Assembly (NCBI RefSeq): GCF_947489365.1
Contig: NZ_CANLDB010000009.1
Coordinates: forward strand, 1-64,000
Source of the DNA: an uncultured Nocardioides sp.
Lineage (GTDB): Bacteria; Actinomycetota; Actinomycetes; Propionibacteriales; Nocardioidaceae
Direction: 5' to 3'
DNA length: 64,000 nt
In this document: positions 30,084 to 39,082 of the stretch, piece after piece
How positions within the stretch are numbered: the first letter of the stretch is position 1
Layout of the letters: each line of letters opens with the position of its first letter
Position numbers and translations under genes: made by a program
The notes under the pieces: generated by a model
The model's database searches: none
Seen by the model: the letters and a program-made list of their open reading frames with translations, nothing else
What the model was told of the DNA's origin: nothing

Positions 30084-32453
30084 GTGACCGACGACACCGG
30101 GCGCGCTCCCTCCGGGACCGCCACCGAGCCGCGGGACACCACTGCGCACGACGCGACCCGGGGAGCGGCTCCCGAGCCGCCGCGGCCCGCCCCGGAGCCG
30201 GTCACCTCCGCCCGCGGCATGCGCGCCCGCCTCGCGCGGATCGGCACGCGGAGCGGCGCGGGCGACAACCCGGTGCTCGGCCCGCTGTTCAAGGCGGTCA
30301 AGGTCCACCACCCCAAGGCCGACCTGGCCCTGCTCGAGCGGGCGTACACCACCGCCGAGCGGCTGCACGCCCACCAGACCCGCAAGAGCGGCGACGCCTA
30401 CATCACCCACCCGCTCGCGGTGACGACGATCCTCGCCGAGATCGGCATGACCGAGCCGACGCTGGTGGCGTCGCTGCTCCACGACACCGTCGAGGACACC
30501 GAGTACACCCTCGAGCAGCTGCGCAAGGAGTACGGCGACGAGGTCGCGCAGCTCGTGGACGGCGTCACCAAGCTCGACAAGGTCAAGTACGGCGACTCCG
30601 CGCAGGCCGAGACGCTGCGCAAGATGATCGTGGCGATGGCCCGGGACATCCGGGTGCTCGTCATCAAGCTGGCCGACCGCCTGCACAACATGCGCACACT
30701 GCGCTACGTCAAGCCGGAGACGCAGGAGCGCAAGGCCCGCGAGACCCTCGACATCTACGCCCCGCTGGCGCACCGGCTGGGCATGAACACCCTCAAGTGG
30801 GAGCTCGAGGACCTCGCGTTCGCGACCCTGCACCCGAAGATCTACGACGAGATCGTGCGCCTGGTCGCCGAGCGCGCGCCGTCCCGCGACCAGTTCCTCG
30901 CCCAGGTGATCAGCGAGGTCGAGGCCGACCTCAAGGCCGCGGGCATCAAGGCGACCGTGACCGGCCGGCCGAAGCACTACTACTCGATCTACCAGAAGAT
31001 GATCGTCGGCGGCCGCGAGTTCACCGACATCTACGACCTGGTCGGCATCCGCGTCCTCGTCGAGCAGGACCGCGACTGCTACGCCGTGCTCGGCGTCCTG
31101 CACCACCGCTGGAACCCGGTGGTCGGCCGCTTCAAGGACTTCGTGGCGCTGCCGAAGTTCAACATGTACCAGTCCCTGCACACCACGGTCATCGGCCCGC
31201 AGGGCAAGCCGGTCGAGCTCCAGATCCGGACCTACGGCATGCACCGCCGGGCGGAGTACGGCGTCGCGGCGCACTGGAAGTACAAGGAGGACGGCCGCTC
31301 GGGTGCCGACACCGAGCGTCGCGGCGACCTCGACGACATGACGTGGGTCAAGCAGCTGCTCGACTGGCAGAGCGACGTCGCCGACCCGGGGGAGTTCCTC
31401 GAGTCCCTCCGCTTCGAGGTCAACCAGACCGAGGTCTACGTCTTCACCCCGCGGGGCGACGTGATCGCGCTGCCCGCCGGCGCCACCCCCGTCGACTTCG
31501 CGTACGCCGTCCACACCGAGGTCGGCCACCACACGATCGGCGCGCGCGTCAACGGCCGTCTGGTGCCGCTGGAGTCGCAGCTCGACAACGGCGACAACGT
31601 CGAGGTCTTCACCTCGAAGGCGGCGAACGCGGGACCGTCGCGCGACTGGCTCGGCTTCGTGAAGTCGCCGCGGGCCCGCTCGAAGATCCGGCAGTGGTTC
31701 ACCAAGGAGCGCCGCGACGAGGCCATCGAGCGCGGCAAGGACCAGATCGCCCGCCTCATGCGCAAGGAGGGCCTGCCCCTCAAGCGGCTGATGTCCCACG
31801 AGACCCTCACCGAGGCCGCGACCCACTTCCACCTGGGCGACGTCACGGCGCTGTACGCCGCCGTCGGCGAGGCGAACCTCTCCGCACAGGCCGTCGTACG
31901 TCGCGTGATCGAGCTGCACGGCGGCGACGCCGGGGCCGCCGAGGACCTCGCCGAGGCCGTCACGATCACCGGCCGCCGCGGCCGGTCGAAGCCCGCGGCG
32001 GCGGGGGACCCGGGCGTCATCGTCGCCGGTGCCCCCGACGTGTGGGTCAAGCTCGCCAAGTGCTGCACCCCGGTGCCCCCGGACCCGATCCTGGGGTTCG
32101 TGACCAAGGGCGGCGGGGTCTCGGTGCACCGCGGCGACTGCACCAACGCCAGCGCGCTGACCAGCAAGCCGGAGCGGCTGCTGGCGGTGGAGTGGGCGCC
32201 GACCGCGCAGTCGGTGTTCCTGGTGAACATCCAGGTGGAGGCGCTCGACCGTGCCCGTCTGCTCTCGGACATCACGATGGCGCTCTCCGACGTCCACGTG
32301 AACATCCTGTCGGCGAGCCTGTCGACCACCCGCGACCGCGTCGCGAAGAGCCGGTTCACCTTCGAGATGGCCGACGCGAAGCACCTCGACTCGGTGCTGC
32401 GCGCGGTCCGCACCGTCCCCGGCGTCTTCGACGCCTACCGCGTCACGGCCTGA
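30084..32453 (+). CDS. relA: Bifunctional (p)ppGpp synthetase/hydrolase, Rel (789 aa)
   Basis: Makes and degrades the stringent-response alarmone. Domain order: an HD hydrolase (SLLHDTVEDTEYTLEQLRKE; His-Asp at about 133-134, intact, so hydrolysis is expected), the synthetase domain (TGRPKHYYSIYQKM, GREFTDIYDLVGIRVLV, FKDFVALPKFNMYQSLHTTV), TGS (EVYVFTPRGDVIALPAGATP), a helical/CC region (KCCTPVPPDPILGFVTKGGG) and a C-terminal ACT domain. It has the length of the long bifunctional Rel. It is monocistronic and ends in a duplicated hairpin region shared with the convergent glycan operon. Confidence 0.96.
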   Translation: MTDDTGRAPSGTATEPRDTTAHDATRGAAPEPPRPAPEPVTSARGMRARLARIGTRSGAGDNPVLGPLFKAVKVHHPKADLALLERAYTTAERLHAHQTRKSGDAYITHPLAVTTILAEIGMTEPTLVASLLHDTVEDTEYTLEQLRKEYGDEVAQLVDGVTKLDKVKYGDSAQAETLRKMIVAMARDIRVLVIKLADRLHNMRTLRYVKPETQERKARETLDIYAPLAHRLGMNTLKWELEDLAFATLHPKIYDEIVRLVAERAPSRDQFLAQVISEVEADLKAAGIKATVTGRPKHYYSIYQKMIVGGREFTDIYDLVGIRVLVEQDRDCYAVLGVLHHRWNPVVGRFKDFVALPKFNMYQSLHTTVIGPQGKPVELQIRTYGMHRRAEYGVAAHWKYKEDGRSGADTERRGDLDDMTWVKQLLDWQSDVADPGEFLESLRFEVNQTEVYVFTPRGDVIALPAGATPVDFAYAVHTEVGHHTIGARVNGRLVPLESQLDNGDNVEVFTSKAANAGPSRDWLGFVKSPRARSKIRQWFTKERRDEAIERGKDQIARLMRKEGLPLKRLMSHETLTEAATHFHLGDVTALYAAVGEANLSAQAVVRRVIELHGGDAGAAEDLAEAVTITGRRGRSKPAAAGDPGVIVAGAPDVWVKLAKCCTPVPPDPILGFVTKGGGVSVHRGDCTNASALTSKPERLLAVEWAPTAQSVFLVNIQVEALDRARLLSDITMALSDVHVNILSASLSTTRDRVAKSRFTFEMADAKHLDSVLRAVRTVPGVFDAYRVTA

Positions 32454-32486
32454 GCGCCGCCGGTCCGGCTCCGGGCCGGTCCCGTG

Positions 32487-32572
32487 GGCTCACCCACCTA
32501 GCGTGGTGAGTCGCCGGTGAGCGAGGTGAGCCCACCGCGCCAGGCGTCGGCTCACCCACCTAGCGTGGTGAG
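32487..32572. terminator. Duplicated bidirectional hairpin between relA and the glycan operon
   Basis: A 22-base sequence starting CTCACCCACCTAGCG and ending TGGTGAG occurs exactly twice (32489-32510 and 32551-32572). Each copy can fold on itself (CTCACC with GGTGAG), and a third related GGTGAGCCCACC lies between. The arrangement suits a two-way terminator for the convergent operons. Confidence 0.6.
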
Positions 32573-32588
32573 CCGCAGGGTGCCCCGC

Positions 32589-35096
32589 TCACGCCGGGAT
32601 CACCCTCGCCAGGAACTTCTTCCTCACCATCACCCAGATGATCGCCAGCACGACGGTGTGCACGAGGAAGCCCTGCCACCAGCTGGTGCGGTCGAGGCCG
32701 GGGACGTTGCCGACGGCGAGCACGAAGAAGACGTGGACGATGAAGACGTACAGGCTCACCCGGCCCAGCGGGACCAGGAACCAGCCGGCGACGCCGGCGA
32801 TCGGCTTCCAGACGCAGGTCAGCAGCGCGTAGGCGACGACGATGACGAGCGCCAGGTCGAGCAGCCGCCCGCCCTGCAGCTCGGTGCGCTGGTAGAGGTT
32901 CGGGTAGAGCCAGTCGTACGCCGACCCGTGCTGCAGCCACAGCACGCCGAGGGTCGCGGCGTACGCACCGAGCGCGACCGTCACGGCGACGACGCCGGCC
33001 CGGCTGGTGAGCGCCCGGGTGATCTCGCGGCGGTAGCGGCCGACGACGAGGCCGACGCAGAACGGGACCTGCCAGATCGCCAGCGGGAAGACGTCGTCGA
33101 ACTGCGACGGCAGGAGGTCGAGGCCCACCCAGCGGTCGAGCCCGTAGAGCGCGGCGCTGCCGAGCAGCACGGCCCACCAGTAGCCGCGCTGGATCAGCCA
33201 CATCAGCGCGGGGACGAACAGCGACAGCACGACGAACAGGCCCATGATGTTGAAGACCCAGGGGCCCATCTCGAGCAGCAGGAGCTGGCGGACGGCGTAC
33301 CAGGGCGGCGGGTAGTCGAACAGCCGCGGCGCGTTGACGTACAGGTCGTAGACCTGGCCGCTGGCCTCCGGCCCGCCGGAGCCGGTGCCGCGGTCGGTGA
33401 AGGTCGTGATCACCGAGGCGTCGACGAACGGCAGCAGGGAGATCAGGAAGACCAGCACGACGACGACCAGGGCCGTCAGGTACTGCTTGCGGGCGCGGAG
33501 CAGGGCCTGGACGGCGGCGACGTACTCACCCTGGCGGCGGACGGCGACGGGGTAGACCATCCCGAGCACGATCCCGGACAGCAGCACGAACAGCTCGGCG
33601 CCGGTGATGGCGCCGATGGCGTTGCGGGCCACGTAGCTGTACGGCCCGGCGACCTCGATGTGGGTCACGACGACGGCGACGATGATCCAGCCGCGCAGCA
33701 GGTCGAGCCGCTGGTCGCGGGGGTCGTCGGGGGTGGGGTAGCGCCACGACGGGACGAACCGGCCGACCAGCCCCGAGACCAGCAGCGTCACGAACGCGAG
33801 GACGACGAGGGCGGTGATCCACCCCATCTGGTCCCCGGCGTCGATGCCGTCGAGCAGGTACTGGTTGCTCGCCTCGTTCGACGTCTGCTGGTCGATGACG
33901 CGGGTGACCGGGCCGAGGTCGACGTCCGCGGCGCGCAGGTCACCCAGCAGCGCGTCGGCGAGCGTGGACGTGTGGGTGACCCGCCAGTCGACGACGGAGT
34001 CGCCGGTCTCGGCCTCGGCGCGGCGGACCTCGAGCCAGCTGACCAGCGCGATCCGCGGGTACGACGACCGCAGGTCGGGGTCGATGACCTGGCGCCACCA
34101 GGTGCGCTTGATGTCCAGGGGTCCGTCGTCGCCGGAGGCGTCGGGGTCGTAGAACGCGCCGGTGCGGACCGCCATCGGCTTGTCGAGGGCCTCGGCGAAC
34201 CGGGAGTAGAAGCTCTCACGGACCCGGTCGTCGCCGTACCCGGCGGCCTCGTCGAGCCGGGCCGCGTAGGCGCCGGGCTCGGGGACGGTGTTGGTCTCCT
34301 CGTCGAGGCCCTCGTCCTCGTCGTCGCGCTCGCCGGTGTCGAGCCGCACCCCGTAGTGGTAGATCGACAGGCCCACCCAGTCGACGGCGTCGGTGCCCGG
34401 GAAGTAGGGCCCGTACGGGTCGTCGGCGGCGTCGACCAGGCCGTCGCCGGTGGTGTCGAGCCGCTCCAGGTCGCGGTCGCCCAGGCCCTCGATGCGCCCC
34501 GAGCTGCCTGTGAACGGGTAGCCCGAGCCGTACGACGGCGCCCAGACCATGGCCGCGTCCGGGGCGGAGGCGTGGACCACGTCCGCGACCTCGCGGAAGG
34601 CGTCGACGTACGCGCCGGGCTCCTGGCCCCACGGGGTCCAGGAGCCGTTCATCTCGGGCGCGAACCGCAGCAGCACCGTGGAGTCGTACTGCTCGTGGAC
34701 GTCGACGAGCGTGTCGACGAGGTCCTCGGCGTCCTCGGCCGTGAGCTCCTCGAGGGGCACCGACGGCTCGAGCGTCAGCTCGGCGAGCGCACCCTGCTGC
34801 GCCGCCTGCTGCGCGAACTGCTCCAGCACCGTGACGTCGGGCGCGGCGAGCGGGTAGGCGACCTGCTGGGCGTAGACGGACGGCCGGGCGCCCAGGCGGT
34901 CGGCGTACTGGGAGGCGGAGTCGTCGGTCCAGTCGAGCTGAGGACCGAAGTAGGGCCCGTCCGACGGGGGCTCGACCGGGTCGGCCGCCGCGGCGGGGGT
35001 CACCGGCGCCAGCACGAGCAGCAGGAGAGGGGCGAGCAGCACGCCCAGCAGACGGACCGGCAGGCGGGCGAGCAGCCGGGGGAGGGCGGTGGTCAC
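32589..35096 (-). CDS. GH26-like glycosidase fused to OpgC-type acyltransferase (835 aa)
   Basis: After a Sec signal (LLGVLLAPLLLLVLAPVTPA) the first 450 residues resemble a GH26-type barrel: LRFAPEMNGSWTPWGQEPG (acid/base Glu region), MVWAPSYGSG, VGLSIYHYG and ALVSWLEVRRAEA (candidate nucleophile Glu). From about residue 480 comes an OpgC_C-type integral membrane domain starting RDQRLDLLRGWIIVAVVVTH, with about ten hydrophobic helices and RVSLYVFIVHVFFVL near the end. OpgC-type proteins acylate glucans. One polypeptide could thus both trim and acylate the polymer made by the neighbouring glycosyltransferase. GTG 35096 overlaps the HATPase stop. The substrate is inferred only. Confidence 0.75.
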   Translation of the reverse strand: MTTALPRLLARLPVRLLGVLLAPLLLLVLAPVTPAAAADPVEPPSDGPYFGPQLDWTDDSASQYADRLGARPSVYAQQVAYPLAAPDVTVLEQFAQQAAQQGALAELTLEPSVPLEELTAEDAEDLVDTLVDVHEQYDSTVLLRFAPEMNGSWTPWGQEPGAYVDAFREVADVVHASAPDAAMVWAPSYGSGYPFTGSSGRIEGLGDRDLERLDTTGDGLVDAADDPYGPYFPGTDAVDWVGLSIYHYGVRLDTGERDDEDEGLDEETNTVPEPGAYAARLDEAAGYGDDRVRESFYSRFAEALDKPMAVRTGAFYDPDASGDDGPLDIKRTWWRQVIDPDLRSSYPRIALVSWLEVRRAEAETGDSVVDWRVTHTSTLADALLGDLRAADVDLGPVTRVIDQQTSNEASNQYLLDGIDAGDQMGWITALVVLAFVTLLVSGLVGRFVPSWRYPTPDDPRDQRLDLLRGWIIVAVVVTHIEVAGPYSYVARNAIGAITGAELFVLLSGIVLGMVYPVAVRRQGEYVAAVQALLRARKQYLTALVVVVLVFLISLLPFVDASVITTFTDRGTGSGGPEASGQVYDLYVNAPRLFDYPPPWYAVRQLLLLEMGPWVFNIMGLFVVLSLFVPALMWLIQRGYWWAVLLGSAALYGLDRWVGLDLLPSQFDDVFPLAIWQVPFCVGLVVGRYRREITRALTSRAGVVAVTVALGAYAATLGVLWLQHGSAYDWLYPNLYQRTELQGGRLLDLALVIVVAYALLTCVWKPIAGVAGWFLVPLGRVSLYVFIVHVFFVLAVGNVPGLDRTSWWQGFLVHTVVLAIIWVMVRKKFLARVIPA

Positions 35097-35515
35097 GGGA
35101 GGTCCCCCCGCTGCCAGCGCAGCCGCCACCGGTTCGTCTCGCCGTCGCGCCGGTAGTGCAGCTCGTCGGTGACCAGGACGGCCAGGGCGAGGCCGCGCCC
35201 GCCGGTGGCGTCCGCGGCGGGCATGGTCGCGCCGGCAGGGTCGACCTCCAGCGCGGACCCGTCGTCGGCGACCTCGGCGAGGATCTCGCGAGCGTTGACG
35301 TGGAGCTCGACGACGACCTCGCTGCCGCCGCGGCCGGCGAGGGCGTGCTCGACGACGTTGCCGACCACCTCCACCAGCGCCGTCTCGACGCGCGTGCGGT
35401 CGGCGGAGGAGACGTCGGGGACGTCGCGCCACACCTCGGCGAGCTCCTGCCCGACGGTGTCCACGCTCTCGACCCGGCCCGGGAGCCGGATCGAGCGCAC
35501 GAGCTCGGCGTCCAT
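35093..35515 (-). CDS. RsbW-like serine-kinase/anti-sigma HATPase (140 aa)
   Basis: A GHKL ATPase domain on its own: N-box ETALVEVVGNVVEHALAG, G1-box EVADDGSALEV, and a G2-like stretch DATGGRGLALAVLV. Such proteins phosphorylate a STAS partner and release or bind a sigma factor or other target. The gene overlaps the STAS gene by one base (TGATG) and the downstream GH26-OpgC gene by GTGA. With the SpoIIE phosphatase upstream it completes a partner-switching triad. No sigma factor gene is near, so the regulated target may be something else, possibly the glycosyltransferase. Confidence 0.85.
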   Translation of the reverse strand: MDAELVRSIRLPGRVESVDTVGQELAEVWRDVPDVSSADRTRVETALVEVVGNVVEHALAGRGGSEVVVELHVNAREILAEVADDGSALEVDPAGATMPAADATGGRGLALAVLVTDELHYRRDGETNRWRLRWQRGDLP

Positions 35516-35844
35516 CAGAACGCGTCCGCCACGCTGTCCCGGGGGCGCAGGACCTTGTCGAGGTTGGTCAGCGACAGGATGGTCAGGACCTGCTCGGTGG
35601 GCGCGGCGAGCCGCAGGTCGCCGCCCGCCTGGCGGGCCGACTTGAGGCCGGCGATCAGTGCGCCCAGTCCGGACGAGTCGACGAAGCCGGTGCCGGACAG
35701 GTCGACGACGATCCGCGACGTGCCGCCGCCGATCAGGTCGGCCACGTGGCCGGTGAACCGCTTGGCCGACACCATGGTGAGCCGGTCGAGCGGGCGGACG
35801 ACACCGACGCCGTCGTCGGTGACCGTGACCTCGAAGTCGCTCAC
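35515..35844 (-). CDS. STAS-domain anti-anti-sigma factor (109 aa)
   Basis: A single STAS domain with the phosphorylation site in IVVDLSGTGFVDSSGLGALI (Ser of DSSG), followed by LRLAAPTEQVLTILSLTNLD, typical of SpoIIAA/RsbV. Phosphorylation by the adjacent HATPase and dephosphorylation by the SpoIIE protein would switch its binding. GTG 35844 overlaps the stop of the glycosyltransferase gene (GTGA), an intimate coupling that suggests the switch controls glycan synthesis. Confidence 0.9.
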   Translation of the reverse strand: MSDFEVTVTDDGVGVVRPLDRLTMVSAKRFTGHVADLIGGGTSRIVVDLSGTGFVDSSGLGALIAGLKSARQAGGDLRLAAPTEQVLTILSLTNLDKVLRPRDSVADAF

Positions 35845-37847
35845 GGGGCGCTCCCTTCCTTGGGCTGGGGCTGGGTCTGGGGTTCGGTCTCGGGTTCCGG
35901 ACCGCGGTAGAGCACGGCCTGGATGACGACGCTGAAGATGAGGAGGTCGTAGAGGACCCAGGCCACGTTGGCCCAGATCCCGAGGGGGTCGGCCTGGCCG
36001 ACGGCGAGCCGGACCATGCCGAGACCGACGGCGACGACGAGCGCCCCCATCACGATCAGCTGCGGCTTCACCAGGTGCCACTGGGGTCCGTCGGTGACGG
36101 GCCGCTCCTTCGGCGTCACCGAGAAGTCGAGGTGGCGGCCCAGGAACACGTTGCCGAACGCCGAGGTCACCGACTTGATCCAGGTCGGGAACAGCACCAG
36201 CGAGTACTGCTGCCCGCGCCAGGTCGGCACCCCCTTGCCCACGACCAGGAACATCAGCTGGTTGACGAGGAGGAACGGGATCAGCCGGGCGAAGAACTCG
36301 CTCGACAGCGACTGCACCGGCAGCACGCCGAAGGTGAGGTACAGCACCGGCGCGGTCACGTAGACCACGGCCGCGAAGCCGGACAGGTAGCTCCACATCG
36401 TGGAGAAGTACATGAGCCGCTGGGGGATCGAGAGCCCCTTCACGACCAGGGGGTTCTCCCGGAACATCACCTGCATCGTGCCCTGGGCCCAGCGCAGCCG
36501 CTGGGTGAGCATCGAGCCGAGGTCCTCGGGCGCGAGGCCGTGGGCGAGGACCTCGTGGTGGTAGACCGAGCGCCAGCCCATCGCGTGCATGCGCATGGCG
36601 GTGGCCATGTCCTCGGTCACGGAGATCGTCGCCAGCGGCATGACCGGCTGCGCCTCGTCGTCGCGGCTCATGTCGACCGCGCCGATGAGCGTCCGGACCG
36701 TCTCCAGCGCCCCGAGCGGCGACCAGGCCCGCCGCGAGACCCGGTCGAGCGCGACCTCGTCGAGGACGGCGAGCGGGCTCGACTCCTGGGCGATCGCGCC
36801 CTCGAGGCCGGCGATGACCTCGAGGTCGGCGCGGACGGCGGTGAGGTCGTCGGCCACGAGCCGGTCGCTGACGACGTCGATGCGCTGCTGGAAGCCGTAG
36901 GTGACGTCGGCCAGGGCCACGCCCTGGTCGAGCTCGGCGCGGGCGTGCCGCACCTCGGCGGCGACCTCGTCGATGGCCGCGACCAGCCGCTCGTCGTCCT
37001 CGTCGAGCTCCTCGCGCGCCGAGCGCAGCACCCGGTCGGAGGTCTTGAGCGCCCGTCGTACGGCGGTCTCGACCTCGGCGGCGTACCGCGAGACCCCGAG
37101 CTGCATGAGCGCCTCGCGGCGCAGCACGGCGTTGGAGCCGCAGAAGAACGCGGCGTTCCAGCCGTCCTTGCCCTGCTGGATGGGGCCGTAGAACAGCGGC
37201 GCCTGGCTGCCGAGCGGGTCGTGCTTCGGCACGTTCACGAAGTACTGCGGGGTCTGCACCAGCGCGACCTCGGGGTCGGTGAACCAGCCGAGCGTCTTGT
37301 CGAGGATCTCCGGGACGGGCACCTGGTCGGCGTCGAGGATGAGCAGGAACTCGCCCTCGGTCTGCATCAGCGCGTTGTTGATGTTGCCGGCCTTGGCGTG
37401 CCGCGGACGGTCCACCCAGTCCTCGCTGCGGCGGATCCAGCCGATCCCGTGCGCCGCGGCCCAGTCACGGAGCTCGGTGCGCGAGCCGTCGTCCAGGATC
37501 CAGGTGCGGTGCGGGTGGTGGATGTCGCGGGCGGCCAGCGCGGTGTTCTGCACCAGGTCCAGCGGCTCGTTGTACGTCGTGACGAAGACGTCGACCGTCG
37601 CGTCCGGCGGCGGCGGTGGGGCCGCCCCGCGCCGCTTGACCTTCCAGACGGTCGTCCCGAACAGCAGCGCGTCGATGATGCTGTAGGTCTCGGCCACGAT
37701 CAGCGGGACCGCGATCCACCACGCGTTCCAGTTGACGGAGAAGAGCCAGCGCCACACGACGTAGTTCACGCCGAGGACGACGGTGAGCAGCACCGCGACC
37801 CGGATGAGCCACTGGGGTGCGGGGGAGGGGGGACTGTCCCGAGACAC
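35841..37847 (-). CDS. Membrane family-2 glycosyltransferase, cellulose-synthase-like (668 aa)
   Basis: A processive synthase architecture. Two N-terminal helices precede the catalytic domain with the first Asp (VDVFVTTYNEPLDL), ILDADQVPVPEIL (D-x-D), SVTEDMATAMRMHAMG (TED) and LTQRLRWAQGTMQ (QxxRW). Four or more C-terminal helices form the export channel. Between CGSNAVLRREAL and the TED motif there is a long insert of about 150 residues predicted as coiled coil (ELDEDDERLVAAIDEVAAEV). No PilZ domain is present, so c-di-GMP control is not indicated. GTG 37847 has a TAGGGT box 6 bases upstream. The product could be a beta-glucan; the sugar donor is not known. Confidence 0.85.
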   Translation of the reverse strand: MSRDSPPSPAPQWLIRVAVLLTVVLGVNYVVWRWLFSVNWNAWWIAVPLIVAETYSIIDALLFGTTVWKVKRRGAAPPPPPDATVDVFVTTYNEPLDLVQNTALAARDIHHPHRTWILDDGSRTELRDWAAAHGIGWIRRSEDWVDRPRHAKAGNINNALMQTEGEFLLILDADQVPVPEILDKTLGWFTDPEVALVQTPQYFVNVPKHDPLGSQAPLFYGPIQQGKDGWNAAFFCGSNAVLRREALMQLGVSRYAAEVETAVRRALKTSDRVLRSAREELDEDDERLVAAIDEVAAEVRHARAELDQGVALADVTYGFQQRIDVVSDRLVADDLTAVRADLEVIAGLEGAIAQESSPLAVLDEVALDRVSRRAWSPLGALETVRTLIGAVDMSRDDEAQPVMPLATISVTEDMATAMRMHAMGWRSVYHHEVLAHGLAPEDLGSMLTQRLRWAQGTMQVMFRENPLVVKGLSIPQRLMYFSTMWSYLSGFAAVVYVTAPVLYLTFGVLPVQSLSSEFFARLIPFLLVNQLMFLVVGKGVPTWRGQQYSLVLFPTWIKSVTSAFGNVFLGRHLDFSVTPKERPVTDGPQWHLVKPQLIVMGALVVAVGLGMVRLAVGQADPLGIWANVAWVLYDLLIFSVVIQAVLYRGPEPETEPQTQPQPKEGSAP

Positions 37848-37853
37848 CCCTCG

Positions 37854-37880
37854 ACCCTAGGTACCTACAAGGACCTTGTA
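37854..37880 (-). promoter_or_regulatory. Leaderless promoter plus palindromic operator of the glycosyltransferase
   Basis: On the minus strand TAGGGT (37859-37854) ends 6 bases before GTG 37847. Immediately upstream is the perfect palindrome TACAAGG-T-CCTTGTA (37880-37866), about 19-33 bases before the predicted transcript start. This is a -35-overlapping operator position. It also spans the stop codon of the SpoIIE gene. Confidence 0.55.
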
Positions 37881-39082
37881 CGCCGAATCGCGAGAACGGT
37901 GACGTCGTCCCGCGCGGGGTCGGTGTCGGCCAGCGCGCGGACCTGCTGCACCAGGGCGGCCGGGTCCGCCGAGGCCAGGGCCAGCCGGGCGATCTCGTCC
38001 ACCTGCTCGAAGGTGCCGCCGAGGAGGTCGAGCAGGCCGTCGCTGGTGAGGACGAACCAGTCGCCCGGAGCCAGCGAGACCCGCGACTCGGTCCAGGTCC
38101 AGTCGCTGGTGATCCCCAGCGGCAGGTCGCCGCCGCGGAGCGGCTCGACGGTGCCGTCGGAGCGGCAGACCATGGCGAGGCCGTGACCGGCGTCGACCCA
38201 GCGCAGGTCGCCGCTGGCAGGGTCGAGCCACCCCACGAACCCGGTCACGAAGGCGTCGCTCGCGGCGAGGTCGCTGACGAGCAGCGCGTTCACCGCCGAG
38301 ACCACCGTGCCGAGGTCGGCACCGGCCTCGTGCCGCCCCACGCGGCCCTGCGCGTACGCCGTCGCCTCGGCGCGCAGCGAGGCGCGCACGGTGGCGGTGA
38401 GGATCGCCGCGCCGGTGCCCTTGCCCATGACGTCGGCGAGCGCGAGGAGGTGCCCGGTGTCGCCGAAGCCCGCGTGGTCGTAGAAGTCGCCGGCGACGAC
38501 GGAGGTCGGCAGGCAGACGGCCGCGGCGTCGTACCCGTCGAGCACCAGCGGCGGCGGCAGCAGTGCCTCCTGGACGGCGCTCGCGCGCTGCGCCTCGCCC
38601 TCGGTCTGCAGCTCGGTGTCCACCCAGCGGGCGAGCTCCCGCAGCAGCTGGGCGTCGCGACCCTCCCAGGGCCGCAGCCGTCGGTCGGCCAGCGCCAGCG
38701 TCCCGATCGCGGTGCCGTTGGCATCGTGCACGGGCTGACCGGCCCAGAACCGGACCCGCGGCGCACCGGTGACCGTGGGCGCCCCGGCGTACGTCGGGTC
38801 CTCACGGGCGTCGGGCACCACCAGCAGCTCCCCGGACTCGACGCACGCCAGGGAGAAGTCGTCGGTCGCCGGCGGCTCCGGCACCTGCGGGATGCGCGTC
38901 AGCGACTTGAAGAACGTCCGCTCGCCGTCGACGAGCGTGATCGAGGCGATCGGGACGTCGAAGAGCACCAGCGCGAGACGGGTGAACCGGTCGAAGCGCT
39001 CCTCGGCCGGGGTGTCGAGGAGGTCCAGGGCGTCGAGGCCGCGGCTGCGCCGCTCGGGCTCGGCTCCCGGGTCGGGCGTCAC
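37865..39082 (-). CDS. GAF-SpoIIE (PP2C-type) serine phosphatase (405 aa)
   Basis: An N-terminal GAF sensor domain (RFDRFTRLALVLFDVPIASI ... RVRFWAGQPVHDANGTAIGT, about residues 25-160) is followed by an RsbU/SpoIIE PP2C domain: EALLPPPLVLDGYDAA, TSVVAGDFYDH, LALADVMGKGTGAA, WVDAGHGLAMV, FVLTSDGLLDLLGG. The metal-binding Asp residues are present. It would dephosphorylate the STAS protein two genes downstream. GTG 39082 overlaps the DUF349 stop. The ligand or signal of the GAF domain is unknown. Confidence 0.88.
   Translation of the reverse strand: MTPDPGAEPERRSRGLDALDLLDTPAEERFDRFTRLALVLFDVPIASITLVDGERTFFKSLTRIPQVPEPPATDDFSLACVESGELLVVPDAREDPTYAGAPTVTGAPRVRFWAGQPVHDANGTAIGTLALADRRLRPWEGRDAQLLRELARWVDTELQTEGEAQRASAVQEALLPPPLVLDGYDAAAVCLPTSVVAGDFYDHAGFGDTGHLLALADVMGKGTGAAILTATVRASLRAEATAYAQGRVGRHEAGADLGTVVSAVNALLVSDLAASDAFVTGFVGWLDPASGDLRWVDAGHGLAMVCRSDGTVEPLRGGDLPLGITSDWTWTESRVSLAPGDWFVLTSDGLLDLLGGTFEQVDEIARLALASADPAALVQQVRALADTDPARDDVTVLAIRRTRSL

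Noticed and set aside
32517..35156. 879-codon plus-strand frame opposite the GH26-OpgC gene
   Set aside because: Low-complexity Gln/Asp/Val/Arg translation typical of an antisense shadow of a GC-rich gene. The minus-strand protein has signal, motif and membrane structure.
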